From NCBI RefSeq assembly GCF_900105025.1, contig NZ_LT629759.1, positions 620,001 through 684,000 of the forward strand: a stretch of DNA of 64,000 nucleotides, written 5' to 3'. Below, in pieces: positions 52,776 through 62,420 of this stretch. The translations under genes and the position numbers were made by a program. This DNA comes from Parafannyhessea umbonata (lineage in GTDB: Bacteria > Actinomycetota > Coriobacteriia > Coriobacteriales > Atopobiaceae). Numbering within the stretch: position 1 is the first letter of the stretch; every line of letters begins with the position of its first letter. The notes below the pieces were generated by a model. The model worked only from the letters and a program-made list of their open reading frames with translations, was not told the origin of the DNA and ran no database searches.

Positions 52776-53360
52776 GTGTCGAACAAGCATCATCACTTTG
52801 GCGGGCGCACCCTTGCCCGCGCCCAGGCCCTGCAGCTTCTGTTCCAGGCGGAGGCGACAGACCGCACCGTGTACGAGGTGCTCGAGGGTGACTACGCACT
52901 TTCCCAGGGTCCGCTCGACCCGTTTGGCGAGATGCTCGCCCGCGGTGCGGACGACATGCGCCACGAGCTGGACGCCGTGATTTCGGCGACGTCCTCCAAC
53001 TGGAGCGTCTCGAGGATGCCGTCCGTGGACCGCAACCTCCTGCGCCTCGCGCTGTACGAGATGCTCGAGGTGGACGAGGTGGCCATCGCCGTCACGATTG
53101 ACGAGTCCGTGGAGCTGGCGAAGGCGTTTGGCTCCGACGAGTCGCCGAAGTTCATAAATGGCGTGCTCGGGCGCGTCGCCTCCAAGATGGACAAGGGCGT
53201 AGACGTCGTGGCCGAGGCGAAGAGGCTCGAGGCGGAGCGCGCCGCGCATGAGGACGCCGAGGACGCCGAGGACGACGAGTGCGAGGGCGCCGGCGTCGAG
53301 GCGCGTGACGAGGCTGCCGAGGCCGTGGGCGCCGACGACGAGGGCCTTGGCGAGGAGTAG
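52776..53360 (+). CDS. nusB: Transcription antitermination factor NusB with acidic tail
   Basis: 194 residues. The all-helical NusB fold occupies the first 145: GRTLARAQALQLLFQAE, VDRNLLRLALYEML and AVTIDESVELAKAFG are typical. It binds BoxA RNA with NusE for antitermination of rRNA operons. The last 45 or so residues are an acidic tail (for example AHEDAEDAEDDECEGAG) not found in shorter NusB proteins. The start is GTG at 52776, with AAGGAG about 11 bases upstream. The xseB ATG follows two bases after the stop. Confidence 0.93.
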   Translation: MSNKHHHFGGRTLARAQALQLLFQAEATDRTVYEVLEGDYALSQGPLDPFGEMLARGADDMRHELDAVISATSSNWSVSRMPSVDRNLLRLALYEMLEVDEVAIAVTIDESVELAKAFGSDESPKFINGVLGRVASKMDKGVDVVAEAKRLEAERAAHEDAEDAEDDECEGAGVEARDEAAEAVGADDEGLGEE

Positions 53361-53362
53361 CG

Positions 53363-53659
53363 ATGGCGAAGCCCGACACCGCCCCGTACAAGACGTTCGA
53401 CCAGATAACCGACAGGCTGGACGAGATCGTGAGCCAGGTCCGCGACAAGGAGACCTCGCTTGAGCGCTCGCTCGACCTGTTCGACGAGGCCATCGCCTTG
53501 GGGTCGAAGGCCGTCGACATGGTGGACAGAACGAACTTCACCCCCGAGGAGGAGGCGAAGCTCCGCGCCGAGGCCGACGGGAAGGACGCCAAGCGGGGCG
53601 AGAAGGACGGGGGCGCGCAGGCGCAAGGCGCCGACGGCCCGCAGGGCGAGGGCGCGTAG
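53363..53659 (+). CDS. xseB: Exonuclease VII small subunit
   Basis: 98 residues. The family core FDQITDRLDEIVSQVRDKET and LERSLDLFDEAIALGSKAV is clear, followed by a short charged Gly/Ala-rich tail. It partners XseA to degrade single-stranded DNA. xseA is usually next to xseB but is not in this window. GAGGAG precedes the ATG, and tlyA starts at the base after the stop, so translation is coupled. Confidence 0.93.
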   Translation: MAKPDTAPYKTFDQITDRLDEIVSQVRDKETSLERSLDLFDEAIALGSKAVDMVDRTNFTPEEEAKLRAEADGKDAKRGEKDGGAQAQGADGPQGEGA

Positions 53660-54466
53660 GTGGTGCGCAGGCGAAGGCTCGACGCCGAGCTCGTGGAGCA
53701 GGGGCTCTTCTCGTCCAAAGACGAGGCGATGCGTGCGGTGCTTGCGGGTGACGTCAGCACGTCTGACCGCAGGATGGAGTTTCCGGGCGAGCAGGTGAGG
53801 CCCGGGATCGAGCTGCACGTGAGGGGGAGGATTCCCTACGTGGGTAGGGGCGGCCTGAAGCTGGAGCGCGCGCTCGACGCCTTTGGGGTCGACCCAAGGG
53901 GGATGGCGTGTCTGGACGTGGGCTGCTCCACCGGGGGTTTCACGGACTGCCTGCTGAAGCGCGGCGCGGCGTCCGTCCTGGCCGTGGACGTGGGCTACGC
54001 CCAGTTCGATTGGAGTCTGCGCACAGACGCGCGCGTGACGCTGCGCGAGCGGACGAACATGGTGGACCTGCCGGACGACGGCAATCGGCACAGCATCGAC
54101 CTCGCGGTGTGCGACGTCTCGTTCACGTCCGTGCGGACGGTGCTTCCCGCCGTCGTCGAAATGCTGCGCGAGGGGGACTCGGCGTTTCTCACGCTCGTGA
54201 AGCCGCAGTTCGAGGCGGGGCGCGACGAGGTTGGGGACGGCGGCATCGTGAGCGATCCCGCCGTGCACCTGAGGGCGCTCGTCGACGTGGCGCAAGCGTT
54301 CTGCGAGGAGGGGCTCATGCCCGTCTCGGCGTGTCCGAGCCCCATCAGGGGTCATAAGGGAAACCGGGAGTTCCTACTGCTGGGCCGCACCGCAACAGGG
54401 CATCTGACCTGCGATTTGGACCTCGCAGCCGTTGTGGGCGACGGCGCGGTCGCCCGCGTGCGCTAG
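53660..54466 (+). CDS. tlyA: TlyA family rRNA 2'-O-methyltransferase
   Basis: 268 residues. An S4 RNA-binding domain (1-60, RRRRLDAELVEQGLFSSKDE) is followed by an FtsJ-like methyltransferase domain. The SAM site is LDVGCSTGGFTDCLL; KPQFEAGRDEVGDGGIV is also typical. TlyA methylates the 2'-OH of cytidines in 16S and 23S rRNA, which affects capreomycin susceptibility. The GTG start directly abuts the xseB stop. Like its neighbours it belongs to the asp23-nusB-xseB-tlyA unit, with nadK following after 78 bases. Confidence 0.93.
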   Translation: MVRRRRLDAELVEQGLFSSKDEAMRAVLAGDVSTSDRRMEFPGEQVRPGIELHVRGRIPYVGRGGLKLERALDAFGVDPRGMACLDVGCSTGGFTDCLLKRGAASVLAVDVGYAQFDWSLRTDARVTLRERTNMVDLPDDGNRHSIDLAVCDVSFTSVRTVLPAVVEMLREGDSAFLTLVKPQFEAGRDEVGDGGIVSDPAVHLRALVDVAQAFCEEGLMPVSACPSPIRGHKGNREFLLLGRTATGHLTCDLDLAAVVGDGAVARVR

Positions 54467-54544
54467 CGCGTGTGGGCGACGTTAGACGTTTTGCCCGCGG
54501 GTGCTACACTTTTTGCTAGACGTGTCTGACCGCAAGGCTGGGAA

Positions 54545-55408
54545 GTGGTGCCGGTGAAGGTCCTTCTGATTCCGAACTATGCTCGCAAGGACGCCGTGGC
54601 GGGCGCACGCTCGCTTGCGGAGTGGCTTGACGGGCAGGGCGTCGAGGTCCAGTGGGCGCACGACAAGAAGAAGTATCCCGACAAGGTGGTCGACACGACG
54701 GGCGTGGGGCTGGCCGTCTCGTTCGGAGGCGACGGGACGCTGCTGCGCGCCGCGAAGATCGTTGGCTACTCCGAGATACCCCTCGTGGGCATATCATACG
54801 GGCACCTGGGCTTTCTGACCTGCGCCGGCCCCGACGACGTGATAGAGACGGTGAGCGACGCGCTCGGGCACCGCATGCACGCGTCGCGCAGGGCGACCCT
54901 GGACATAACGGTCGACTTCAAGGCTCCGGACGGCACGATCTTCTCAAAGCGGCGCTTTGCGTTGAACGACCTTTCGCTCACGCACGGGGTGCGTGGCGAC
55001 ATGATCGTGTTTGACGTTGCGGTCTCCGGGCACCACGTGGACACGCTACGCGGGGACGGGTTCGTGGTGGCGACGGCGACGGGATCGACGGGATATGCGC
55101 TCGCCGCGGGAGGACCGATCGTGACGCCGGAGTTCAAGGGCATGGTGTGCGTGCCGGTTGCGCCGCACACCATCCTGGCGCGCGCGTTTCTGACGTCGTC
55201 CACCGACGTGGTGGAGCTTAAGATCAACCCGGAGCGCGACCCGGAGAGGCTGTTCTTCGCGGACGGCCAGCCGATCGTGGCCGAGGGCGCGCGCCCCGTG
55301 AGGGCGACGGTGCGCCGCGGCCCGGGCGACCTCATCCTGTTGGACCGCAGCTCGGAGAGCTTCTACCAGTCGGTCTCGCGCGTGTTCTACGGAAGGGACA
55401 AGGACTAG
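54545..55408 (+). CDS. nadK: NAD kinase
   Basis: 287 residues. The GGDGT motif is in AVSFGGDGTLLRA, NDLSLTHG holds the NAD-binding Asn/Asp, and ATATGSTGYALAAGGPIV is the Gly-rich family segment. It phosphorylates NAD to NADP. Three GTGs are clustered (54545, 54548, 54554), so the exact start is uncertain; CTGGGAA precedes them. recN follows three bases after the stop, a very common gene pair. A TACACT-like -10 element lies in the gap before the gene. Confidence 0.95.
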   Translation: MVPVKVLLIPNYARKDAVAGARSLAEWLDGQGVEVQWAHDKKKYPDKVVDTTGVGLAVSFGGDGTLLRAAKIVGYSEIPLVGISYGHLGFLTCAGPDDVIETVSDALGHRMHASRRATLDITVDFKAPDGTIFSKRRFALNDLSLTHGVRGDMIVFDVAVSGHHVDTLRGDGFVVATATGSTGYALAAGGPIVTPEFKGMVCVPVAPHTILARAFLTSSTDVVELKINPERDPERLFFADGQPIVAEGARPVRATVRRGPGDLILLDRSSESFYQSVSRVFYGRDKD

Positions 55409-55411
55409 CAC

Positions 55412-57058
55412 ATGATCGACGAGCTTCGTGTAAGGAACGTCGCGCTCATCGAGGACGCGACCATCAGGCCCGCCGCGGGGCTGACCGTGCTCACCGGCGA
55501 GACCGGCACGGGCAAGTCGGCGCTGCTGTCCTCCCTCAAGCTGCTGATGGGGGAGCGCGCGGACGCCGGGGCCATACGCGAGGGGGCAGACGGCCTCGAG
55601 GTGGACGGCCGGTTGTTCGTGCGCGGCGGGGACCCCGACGGGACCGTCGTGCGCCGTAGGGTGGAGTCCACGGGACGCGGGCGCGTGGAGGTGGACGGCC
55701 GGATGGCGTCCGTGCGCGAGCTTGCGAGCGGCGTGGGTGCGACGATTGACATCTGCGGCCAGCACGAGCACCAGAGGCTGCTGCAGGTGGCAACCCACGT
55801 GGACCTTCTGGACGCGTGGGCGGGAGATGCCGCTGCGGACGCCCTGGCCCGCTACCAGCGGGCTCTGCGTGCCGCGCGTGACGCCGCGGACGAGCTTGAG
55901 CGCGTGCGCGAGATGAGCCGTGCCGCGGACGGTCGAGTGGAGGAGGCCGCCTTCGTCCTGCGCAAGATAGACGAGGTGGCGCCGAAGGCCGGCGAGTACG
56001 AGGAGCTGGAGGAGACGCTGCCGAAGGCGGAGCATGCCGAGGCGTTGCTGCGCGCGGCGGGCGAGGCCCGCGAGGGCATCGTGGGGGATGGTGGCGTGGA
56101 GGACGCGCTGTCCGACGTTGTGACGACCCTGCGCGACGCCGCGAGATTCGACTCCGCGTTGGGTCGCTTTGCGGACACGCTCGAGAGCTCTCTCATCGAC
56201 ATAGAGGACGTGACCGCCGGCCTGCGCGAGTACCAGGACGGCGTGGACTTCGACCCGGAGGCGCTTGACCGGCTGCAGGCGCGCATGGCGCAGCTGCAGG
56301 GGCTGCTGCGCTCGTACGGGCCGCGCATGGAGGACGTGCTCGAGCGCCGAGAGAAGGCGGCCGAGCTGGTTGAGGCTGCCCGCGACGGGGGAGAGCGCAT
56401 CGCGCGCGCCCAGGAGGCGCTCGACGCGGCCGAGAAGGACCTTGCCGTCGCGGCCGACGCCCTGGACGGGGTGCGCGCGAAGGCCGCGCCCGGGCTGGCC
56501 GCGGCCGTGACGGAGCAGATGGCGTTCCTGGAGATGGGGACGGCCGAGCTCGAGGTCGTAAGCGAGCGGCTCCCGCGCGCGCAGTGGACGTCGCAGGGTC
56601 CGAGCAAGGTGGAGCTCATGTACCGACCGGCGGCAGGCCTCACGGCGCGTCCGCTGCGCAAAATCGCCTCAGGCGGCGAGATATCCCGCGTGATGCTGGC
56701 GTGCAAGGTGGTGCTTGGCAACGCGGACTCGACGGAGACCCTCGTGTTCGACGAGGTGGACGCCGGCGTGGGCGGGGCCACCGCCGTGGCGCTGGCCCAG
56801 GTGCTCGCGAGGCTCGCGCGGACACATCAGGTAATCGTGGTGACGCACCTGGCGCAGGTCGCCGTGATGGCGGACGCCCACTACGTGGTGACGAAGGTGG
56901 GGGCGGACGTGCCAAGGACGACGCTTTCTCAGGTGGAGGGTCAGGACCGCGTGCGCGAGGTCGCGCGCATGCTCTCTGGAGACCAGAGCGAGGCGTCGCT
57001 CGACCATGCGCGGCAGATGCTCGCGGAGGCCGAGGAGGTCCGCGGCCAGAAGGCATAG
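55412..57058 (+). CDS. recN: DNA repair protein RecN
   Basis: 548 residues, SMC-like. Walker A GETGTGKS (29-36) is at the N-terminus, two coiled-coil arms fill the middle, and the C-terminal half has IASGGEISRVMLACK (signature) and LVFDEVDAGVGGATA (Walker B). RecN gathers double-strand break ends. It is cytosolic and nucleoid-bound. The ATG lies three bases after nadK. The last gene of this transcript may be recN, as pyrG has its own leader 170 bases on. Confidence 0.96.
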   Translation: MIDELRVRNVALIEDATIRPAAGLTVLTGETGTGKSALLSSLKLLMGERADAGAIREGADGLEVDGRLFVRGGDPDGTVVRRRVESTGRGRVEVDGRMASVRELASGVGATIDICGQHEHQRLLQVATHVDLLDAWAGDAAADALARYQRALRAARDAADELERVREMSRAADGRVEEAAFVLRKIDEVAPKAGEYEELEETLPKAEHAEALLRAAGEAREGIVGDGGVEDALSDVVTTLRDAARFDSALGRFADTLESSLIDIEDVTAGLREYQDGVDFDPEALDRLQARMAQLQGLLRSYGPRMEDVLERREKAAELVEAARDGGERIARAQEALDAAEKDLAVAADALDGVRAKAAPGLAAAVTEQMAFLEMGTAELEVVSERLPRAQWTSQGPSKVELMYRPAAGLTARPLRKIASGGEISRVMLACKVVLGNADSTETLVFDEVDAGVGGATAVALAQVLARLARTHQVIVVTHLAQVAVMADAHYVVTKVGADVPRTTLSQVEGQDRVREVARMLSGDQSEASLDHARQMLAEAEEVRGQKA

Positions 57059-57189
57059 TTCTTCTCGCTCGGCGTGCCCGAAGGGGCGGGCTTGCGGCGT
57101 GGGCGCCGTGGTACACGTGGGGGTTGCGTGGGTTCATGAATTTGTAACGAACGTAGCCCCAGCGCTAACGAACTCGCTGTAAGATGAAA

Positions 57190-58880
<1,691 letters not shown>

Positions 58881-58892
58881 CGGGAGGAACCG

Positions 58893-59852
58893 TTGGACCT
58901 TGCCGAAGCGCTTGACGACTACCTGGGCTACCTTGCCGTGGAGCGGGGCAGCTCGGCCAACACCGTGCAGTCGTACGGCAGGGACCTGAAGAGGTACATA
59001 GCATTTCTGGGGGAGCGCGGCATCGCGTCCCCCGAGGACGTGACGAGGTCCGACATCGAGGCCCACCTGGCTGGGCTGACCGATGCGGGCCTCGCCGCGT
59101 CTTCCGTCCAGAGGGCGGCCTCGGCCATCAAGGGCTTCCACAAGTTCATGGTGGGCGAGCAGATCACGCGCAACCACCCGAGCGCGAACCTGCCGCTGCC
59201 CAGGCGACCGGACCGCCTGCCGGAGGTGCTGACGCACGAGCAGGCGTTTGCGCTCATGGACGAGCCGTTCCGCCCGGAGCTGGAGCCAAAGCCGCGCGTG
59301 CTGAAGAGCGGGCGCCTGGACGCGCGCCCGCAGGCGGCGTTCCATCGCGACAAGGCGATGCTGGAGGTGCTGTACGGATGCGGCCTGCGCGTCTCCGAGC
59401 TGTGCGGGCTCGACGTGCGCGACGTCATGCTGGACGAGGAGGTCCTGCGCGTGATGGGCAAGGGCTCGAAGGAGCGACTCGTGCCGCTCCTGGGCACGGC
59501 GAAGCGCGCGCTTGCCGCGTACCTGGGGAAGTGGCGTGGCGTGCTTGCGGCCTCCGGCGCGGCGGGGGGCGCCGTGTTCCTGAGCGAGCGTGGGACCCGC
59601 ATCACGCGCCAAACCGTGCACCGCATGGTGGAGCGCTATGGCAGGCTCGTGGGGATCGAGGGCCTGTACCCCCACACCCTGCGACACACCTACGCCACGC
59701 ACATGCTGGAGGGCGGAATGGACCTCAGGACCGTGCAGGAGCTCCTGGGGCACGCGAGCATCTCGACGACGCAGCTCTACACCCACATCGACCTGACGCA
59801 CGTGCGCATGGTCTACCTCGAGGCCCATCCGCGCGCCCGCATGGGATCGTAG
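58893..59852 (+). CDS. xerD: XerD/XerC-type tyrosine recombinase
   Basis: 319 residues. The SAM-like N-terminal core-binding domain (1-100) is followed by the catalytic domain: Arg166 in YGCGLRVSEL, then HTLRHTYATHM and LGHASISTTQLYTH with the nucleophile Tyr. It resolves chromosome dimers at dif with a partner Xer. It is longer than the 298 residues of E. coli XerD because of about 20 extra residues at 125-150 (FRPELEPKPRVLKSG). The start is TTG with GGGAGGAACCG upstream. The downstream gap carries clustered palindromes. Confidence 0.92.
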   Translation: MDLAEALDDYLGYLAVERGSSANTVQSYGRDLKRYIAFLGERGIASPEDVTRSDIEAHLAGLTDAGLAASSVQRAASAIKGFHKFMVGEQITRNHPSANLPLPRRPDRLPEVLTHEQAFALMDEPFRPELEPKPRVLKSGRLDARPQAAFHRDKAMLEVLYGCGLRVSELCGLDVRDVMLDEEVLRVMGKGSKERLVPLLGTAKRALAAYLGKWRGVLAASGAAGGAVFLSERGTRITRQTVHRMVERYGRLVGIEGLYPHTLRHTYATHMLEGGMDLRTVQELLGHASISTTQLYTHIDLTHVRMVYLEAHPRARMGS

Positions 59853-59866
59853 GGTCCGCGCGGGCG

Positions 59867-59973
59867 CCACATCTTGTGGGACGGTCTCCCACCCACAGTG
59901 GGACGGTCTCCCACCAAGGCGAGAAGTGCGTGCCACCGTGCCCGGCACCACATCTTGTGGGATGACGTCCCAC
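59867..59973. repeat. Cluster of interlocking palindromes downstream of xerD
   Basis: GTGGGA-N5-TCCCAC occurs three times: 59876-59892 and 59898-59914 (both with centre CGGTC) and 59957-59973 (centre TGACG). CCACATCTTGTGG occurs twice (59867-59879 and 59948-59960), each overlapping the start of a GTGGGA unit. The order is palindrome, palindrome, spacer, palindrome. The first begins only 15 bases after xerD. The units can fold as alternative hairpins. They are not of CRISPR type. Confidence 0.75.
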
Positions 59974-60100
59974 CAGCCTGTGGGGCCGCAAGCATGCTGA
60001 TGGGGCAATGCCGCATGCGCCTTCAACTGGGAAAACGCGTCCTTCTCGCCCGTTTGCGCAGGTCAGGGCACCAAAACACAATTCCATCACATTCCACAAG

Positions 60101-60130
60101 AAACGCCGGGGAGTCGCATCCTCGGCGTTT
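60101..60130 (+). terminator. Hairpin upstream of the mraZ promoter
   Basis: AAACGCCG pairs with CGGCGTTT, with a further GGA/TCC pair inside, followed by GTGTTG. It probably ends transcription coming from xerD. The remaining bases of the 465-base gap hold no ORF. Confidence 0.6.
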
Positions 60131-60237
60131 GTGTTGCAGAACGACCGTTCTCACAACATGTGGGGGAGGTTGACGAGCGCCCCTCTGCCGTTCAAGCCAC
60201 TTTTTTGCCCTCAGGTGTTTTAAGGTGTCGACGAGTG

Positions 60238-60265
60238 TTGCGGGGTGGGGCAATTGGGCTATAGT
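60238..60265 (+). promoter_or_regulatory. Candidate mraZ promoter with two TGGG repeats
   Basis: TTGCGG (60238-60243) and TATAGT (60260-60265) are spaced by 16 bases. Between them lie TGGG at 60246-60249 and at 60255-60258, five bases apart. This is the spacing of the TGGGN5TGGG repeats bound by E. coli MraZ, which represses its own operon. A third repeat was not found. Confidence 0.55.
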
Positions 60266-60317
60266 ATTTGTCACGCCTTCGAGGGGGACGCCCCAGCGGA
60301 ACAAGAGGGGAGGGCGA

Positions 60318-60755
60318 ATGTACCTGACTGGCACCTACAAGCACAACCTGGATGCCAAGCAGCGCATTACCCTTCCAGCACCGTTTCGCAAGGAGTTTGG
60401 GGAGAAGGTCTGCCTCATCCCCATCGGGGGCAAGATCCTTGGCTTCACTCCCGAGGGTCACCAGGCATGGGTCGAGAGCTACTTTCCCAACGGCTACAAC
60501 CCTCGCAGCAAGAAGGACGAGCGCCTGCGCTTTCTGCTGAACGCGAAGACGATGACGCTCGAGCTGGACTCCGCGGGGCGCCTGGCACTGGGAAAGCTCG
60601 GCGCGGAGGCCCTGGCCTCGTGCGACATCAAGCGCGAGGTGGCGGTTGTCGGCAACACGGACCACTTCGAGATCTGGGACGCCGAGGACTACGACAAGAC
60701 CATCGCGGAGCTCGACGAGAGCATCGACGAGCTCGACAGCCTGATGTACGACTAG
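60318..60755 (+). CDS. mraZ: Transcriptional regulator MraZ
   Basis: 145 residues with two AbrB-like half-domains. YLTGTYKHNLDAKQRITLPA and the later ELDSAGRLALGKLGAEALA are the DXXXR-type MraZ motifs. MraZ controls the division and cell wall (dcw) cluster, whose first gene it is. GAGGGGAGGGCGA lies before the ATG. rsmH follows at once. The candidate promoter upstream carries TGGG repeats that may be its operator. Confidence 0.95.
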   Translation: MYLTGTYKHNLDAKQRITLPAPFRKEFGEKVCLIPIGGKILGFTPEGHQAWVESYFPNGYNPRSKKDERLRFLLNAKTMTLELDSAGRLALGKLGAEALASCDIKREVAVVGNTDHFEIWDAEDYDKTIAELDESIDELDSLMYD

Positions 60756-60767
60756 GGGGTGGACCTC

Positions 60768-61739
60768 TTGACACATGAATATCGGCACATTCCCGTCATG
60801 CTGGACGAGGTTCTGTCCCAGCTCGATCCCAAGCCGGGCGAGGTCGTATGCGACTGCACCCTGGGAGGGGCCGGACACTCGGTGGAGCTTGCCAGGCGCA
60901 TCCAGCCCGGCGGCCTTTCCATCGGGATCGACCAGGACGACATGGCGCTCGAGGCCGCGGCGCGGCGCTTTGGGGACGAGGTCCCCGGGGCGGAGCACCG
61001 CTTCCTGAAGGGGAACTTCGGCTCCCTGGACGAGCTCCTGGTCAAGGCGGAGGTGCCCGGCGTCGACTGCTTCCTGTTCGACATCGGGGTCTCCTCCCCG
61101 CAGCTCGACATCCCCGAGAGAGGCTTCTCGTACCACGAGGACGCCCCGCTTGACATGCGCATGGATCCGGGTAACAACACCCTAACCGCAGCAGAGGTCA
61201 TCAACACCTACAACGAAGCCGACCTCGCCCGGATCTTCCGCGTCTATGGGGACGAGAAGTACGCGTCCAGGATCGCCCGCCAGATCGTTGAGAGGCGCAA
61301 GAGCGAGCCCATCGAGACGACGCTCCAGCTGGTCGAGGCCATCAAGGCCGGCATCCCCGCCGCGGGGCGCCGCCACGGGGGACATCCCGCCCGCAAGACG
61401 TTCCAGGCGCTGCGCATCGAGGTGAACCACGAGCTCGACGTGCTGGACCAGGGCCTTCGCGCCGCCGTCAGGTGGGCGAACCCGGGCGGGAGGATCTGCG
61501 TGATCTCGTACCACTCGCTCGAGGACAGGATCGTGAAGCACGTCTTCACGGAGATGTCGCAGGGCTGCATATGCCCGCCGGACCTCCCGGTGTGCGTGTG
61601 CGGGCACGTGCCGATAGTCAGGGTCAGTACGAAGAAGCCCCTCGTCGCAAGCGAGGGGGAGGTGAGCCGGAACCCCCGCGCTCGCAGCGCGCTCATGAGG
61701 GTGGCCGTCCGTCTGGACACCACCGGCGAGGGCGCATGA
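60768..61739 (+). CDS. rsmH: 16S rRNA (cytosine-1402-N4) methyltransferase RsmH
   Basis: 323 residues. RHIPVMLDEVLSQL opens the enzyme, DCTLGGAGHSVELARRI is the SAM motif, and DIGVSSPQLDIPERGFSYHE and VISYHSLEDRIVKHVF are family hallmarks. It modifies C1402 of 16S rRNA. A TTG at 60768, five bases after AGGGGGTGG, is preferred. A GTG at 60759 overlaps that site and lacks its own ribosome binding site. The second dcw gene after mraZ, as usual. Confidence 0.95.
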   Translation: MTHEYRHIPVMLDEVLSQLDPKPGEVVCDCTLGGAGHSVELARRIQPGGLSIGIDQDDMALEAAARRFGDEVPGAEHRFLKGNFGSLDELLVKAEVPGVDCFLFDIGVSSPQLDIPERGFSYHEDAPLDMRMDPGNNTLTAAEVINTYNEADLARIFRVYGDEKYASRIARQIVERRKSEPIETTLQLVEAIKAGIPAAGRRHGGHPARKTFQALRIEVNHELDVLDQGLRAAVRWANPGGRICVISYHSLEDRIVKHVFTEMSQGCICPPDLPVCVCGHVPIVRVSTKKPLVASEGEVSRNPRARSALMRVAVRLDTTGEGA

Positions 61740-61881
61740 GTTAGACGCATACGGCCCCGGCCGTTTGCCATAGCACCACAAACGAAGCATTTCGCACCAG
61801 AACGCAGCTTAAACGAACCACCAACGCACAACAGCCAAGTGCCACCGCGAGCGGTGGCCTTGGTCATCTAAGGGGACGGAA

Positions 61882-62388
61882 ATGGGCATGATGGGCTCCG
61901 AGGCATACAGCTACTACGGAAACGCATACGAGCGGCCTCGCGAGGTAGAGCGCCACGCACCGTTCGAGGTCGTGCGCGGCGGCGGCCTGGACGCCCGCGT
62001 CAGGAGCGGCGTCACCGCCCAGTTCTGGACCCGATTCAAACTGTTCGTCGCGTGCGTCCTGGCGTTCGCGACCATCGGCATCTTCCGCGTCGCGCTCACC
62101 GCGGCCACGGTCTCCAACCTCACCCAGGCAAACGCCCTGGAGGAGAAGATCTCGACCTCCGCGTCCGCGAACAGCGACCTCAAGATAGAGCGCTCCGTGC
62201 TCAGCAGCAGCTCCCGCGTGAACGCGATCGCGACGCAGAACTACGGCATGGTCCTTTCGACCGACACCGAGGCCATGGACGCGTCCGCCCAGGGCGCCGA
62301 CGCTTCCGCGAAGGGCGCGAAGGCGACGTCTGGCGACGCCGCGCAGCAGGCATCTGCAAAAGATGCGCAGTCCTCGGATGTGCGCTAG
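61882..62388 (+). CDS. FtsL-like division protein
   Basis: 168 residues in the position of ftsL between rsmH and ftsI. A cytoplasmic tail of about 50 residues leads to one membrane helix (about 53-75, LFVACVLAFATIGIFRVAL). A short periplasmic-side coiled coil follows (LEEKISTSASANSDLKIERS). The last 45 residues are Ala/Ser/Asp-rich and low in complexity. Sequence similarity to known FtsL is weak, as is usual for this family, so the name rests on position and topology. AAGGGGACGGAA precedes the ATG. Confidence 0.75.
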   Translation: MGMMGSEAYSYYGNAYERPREVERHAPFEVVRGGGLDARVRSGVTAQFWTRFKLFVACVLAFATIGIFRVALTAATVSNLTQANALEEKISTSASANSDLKIERSVLSSSSRVNAIATQNYGMVLSTDTEAMDASAQGADASAKGAKATSGDAAQQASAKDAQSSDVR

Positions 62389-62420
62389 CTTTCGCCCGTC
62401 GTGGCGTAAACTCCATATCC

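Noticed and set aside
59867-59973. Short repeats suggesting a CRISPR array
   Set aside because: The repeats are 13-17 bases, palindromic and irregularly spaced, with no equal-length spacers and no cas genes nearby.
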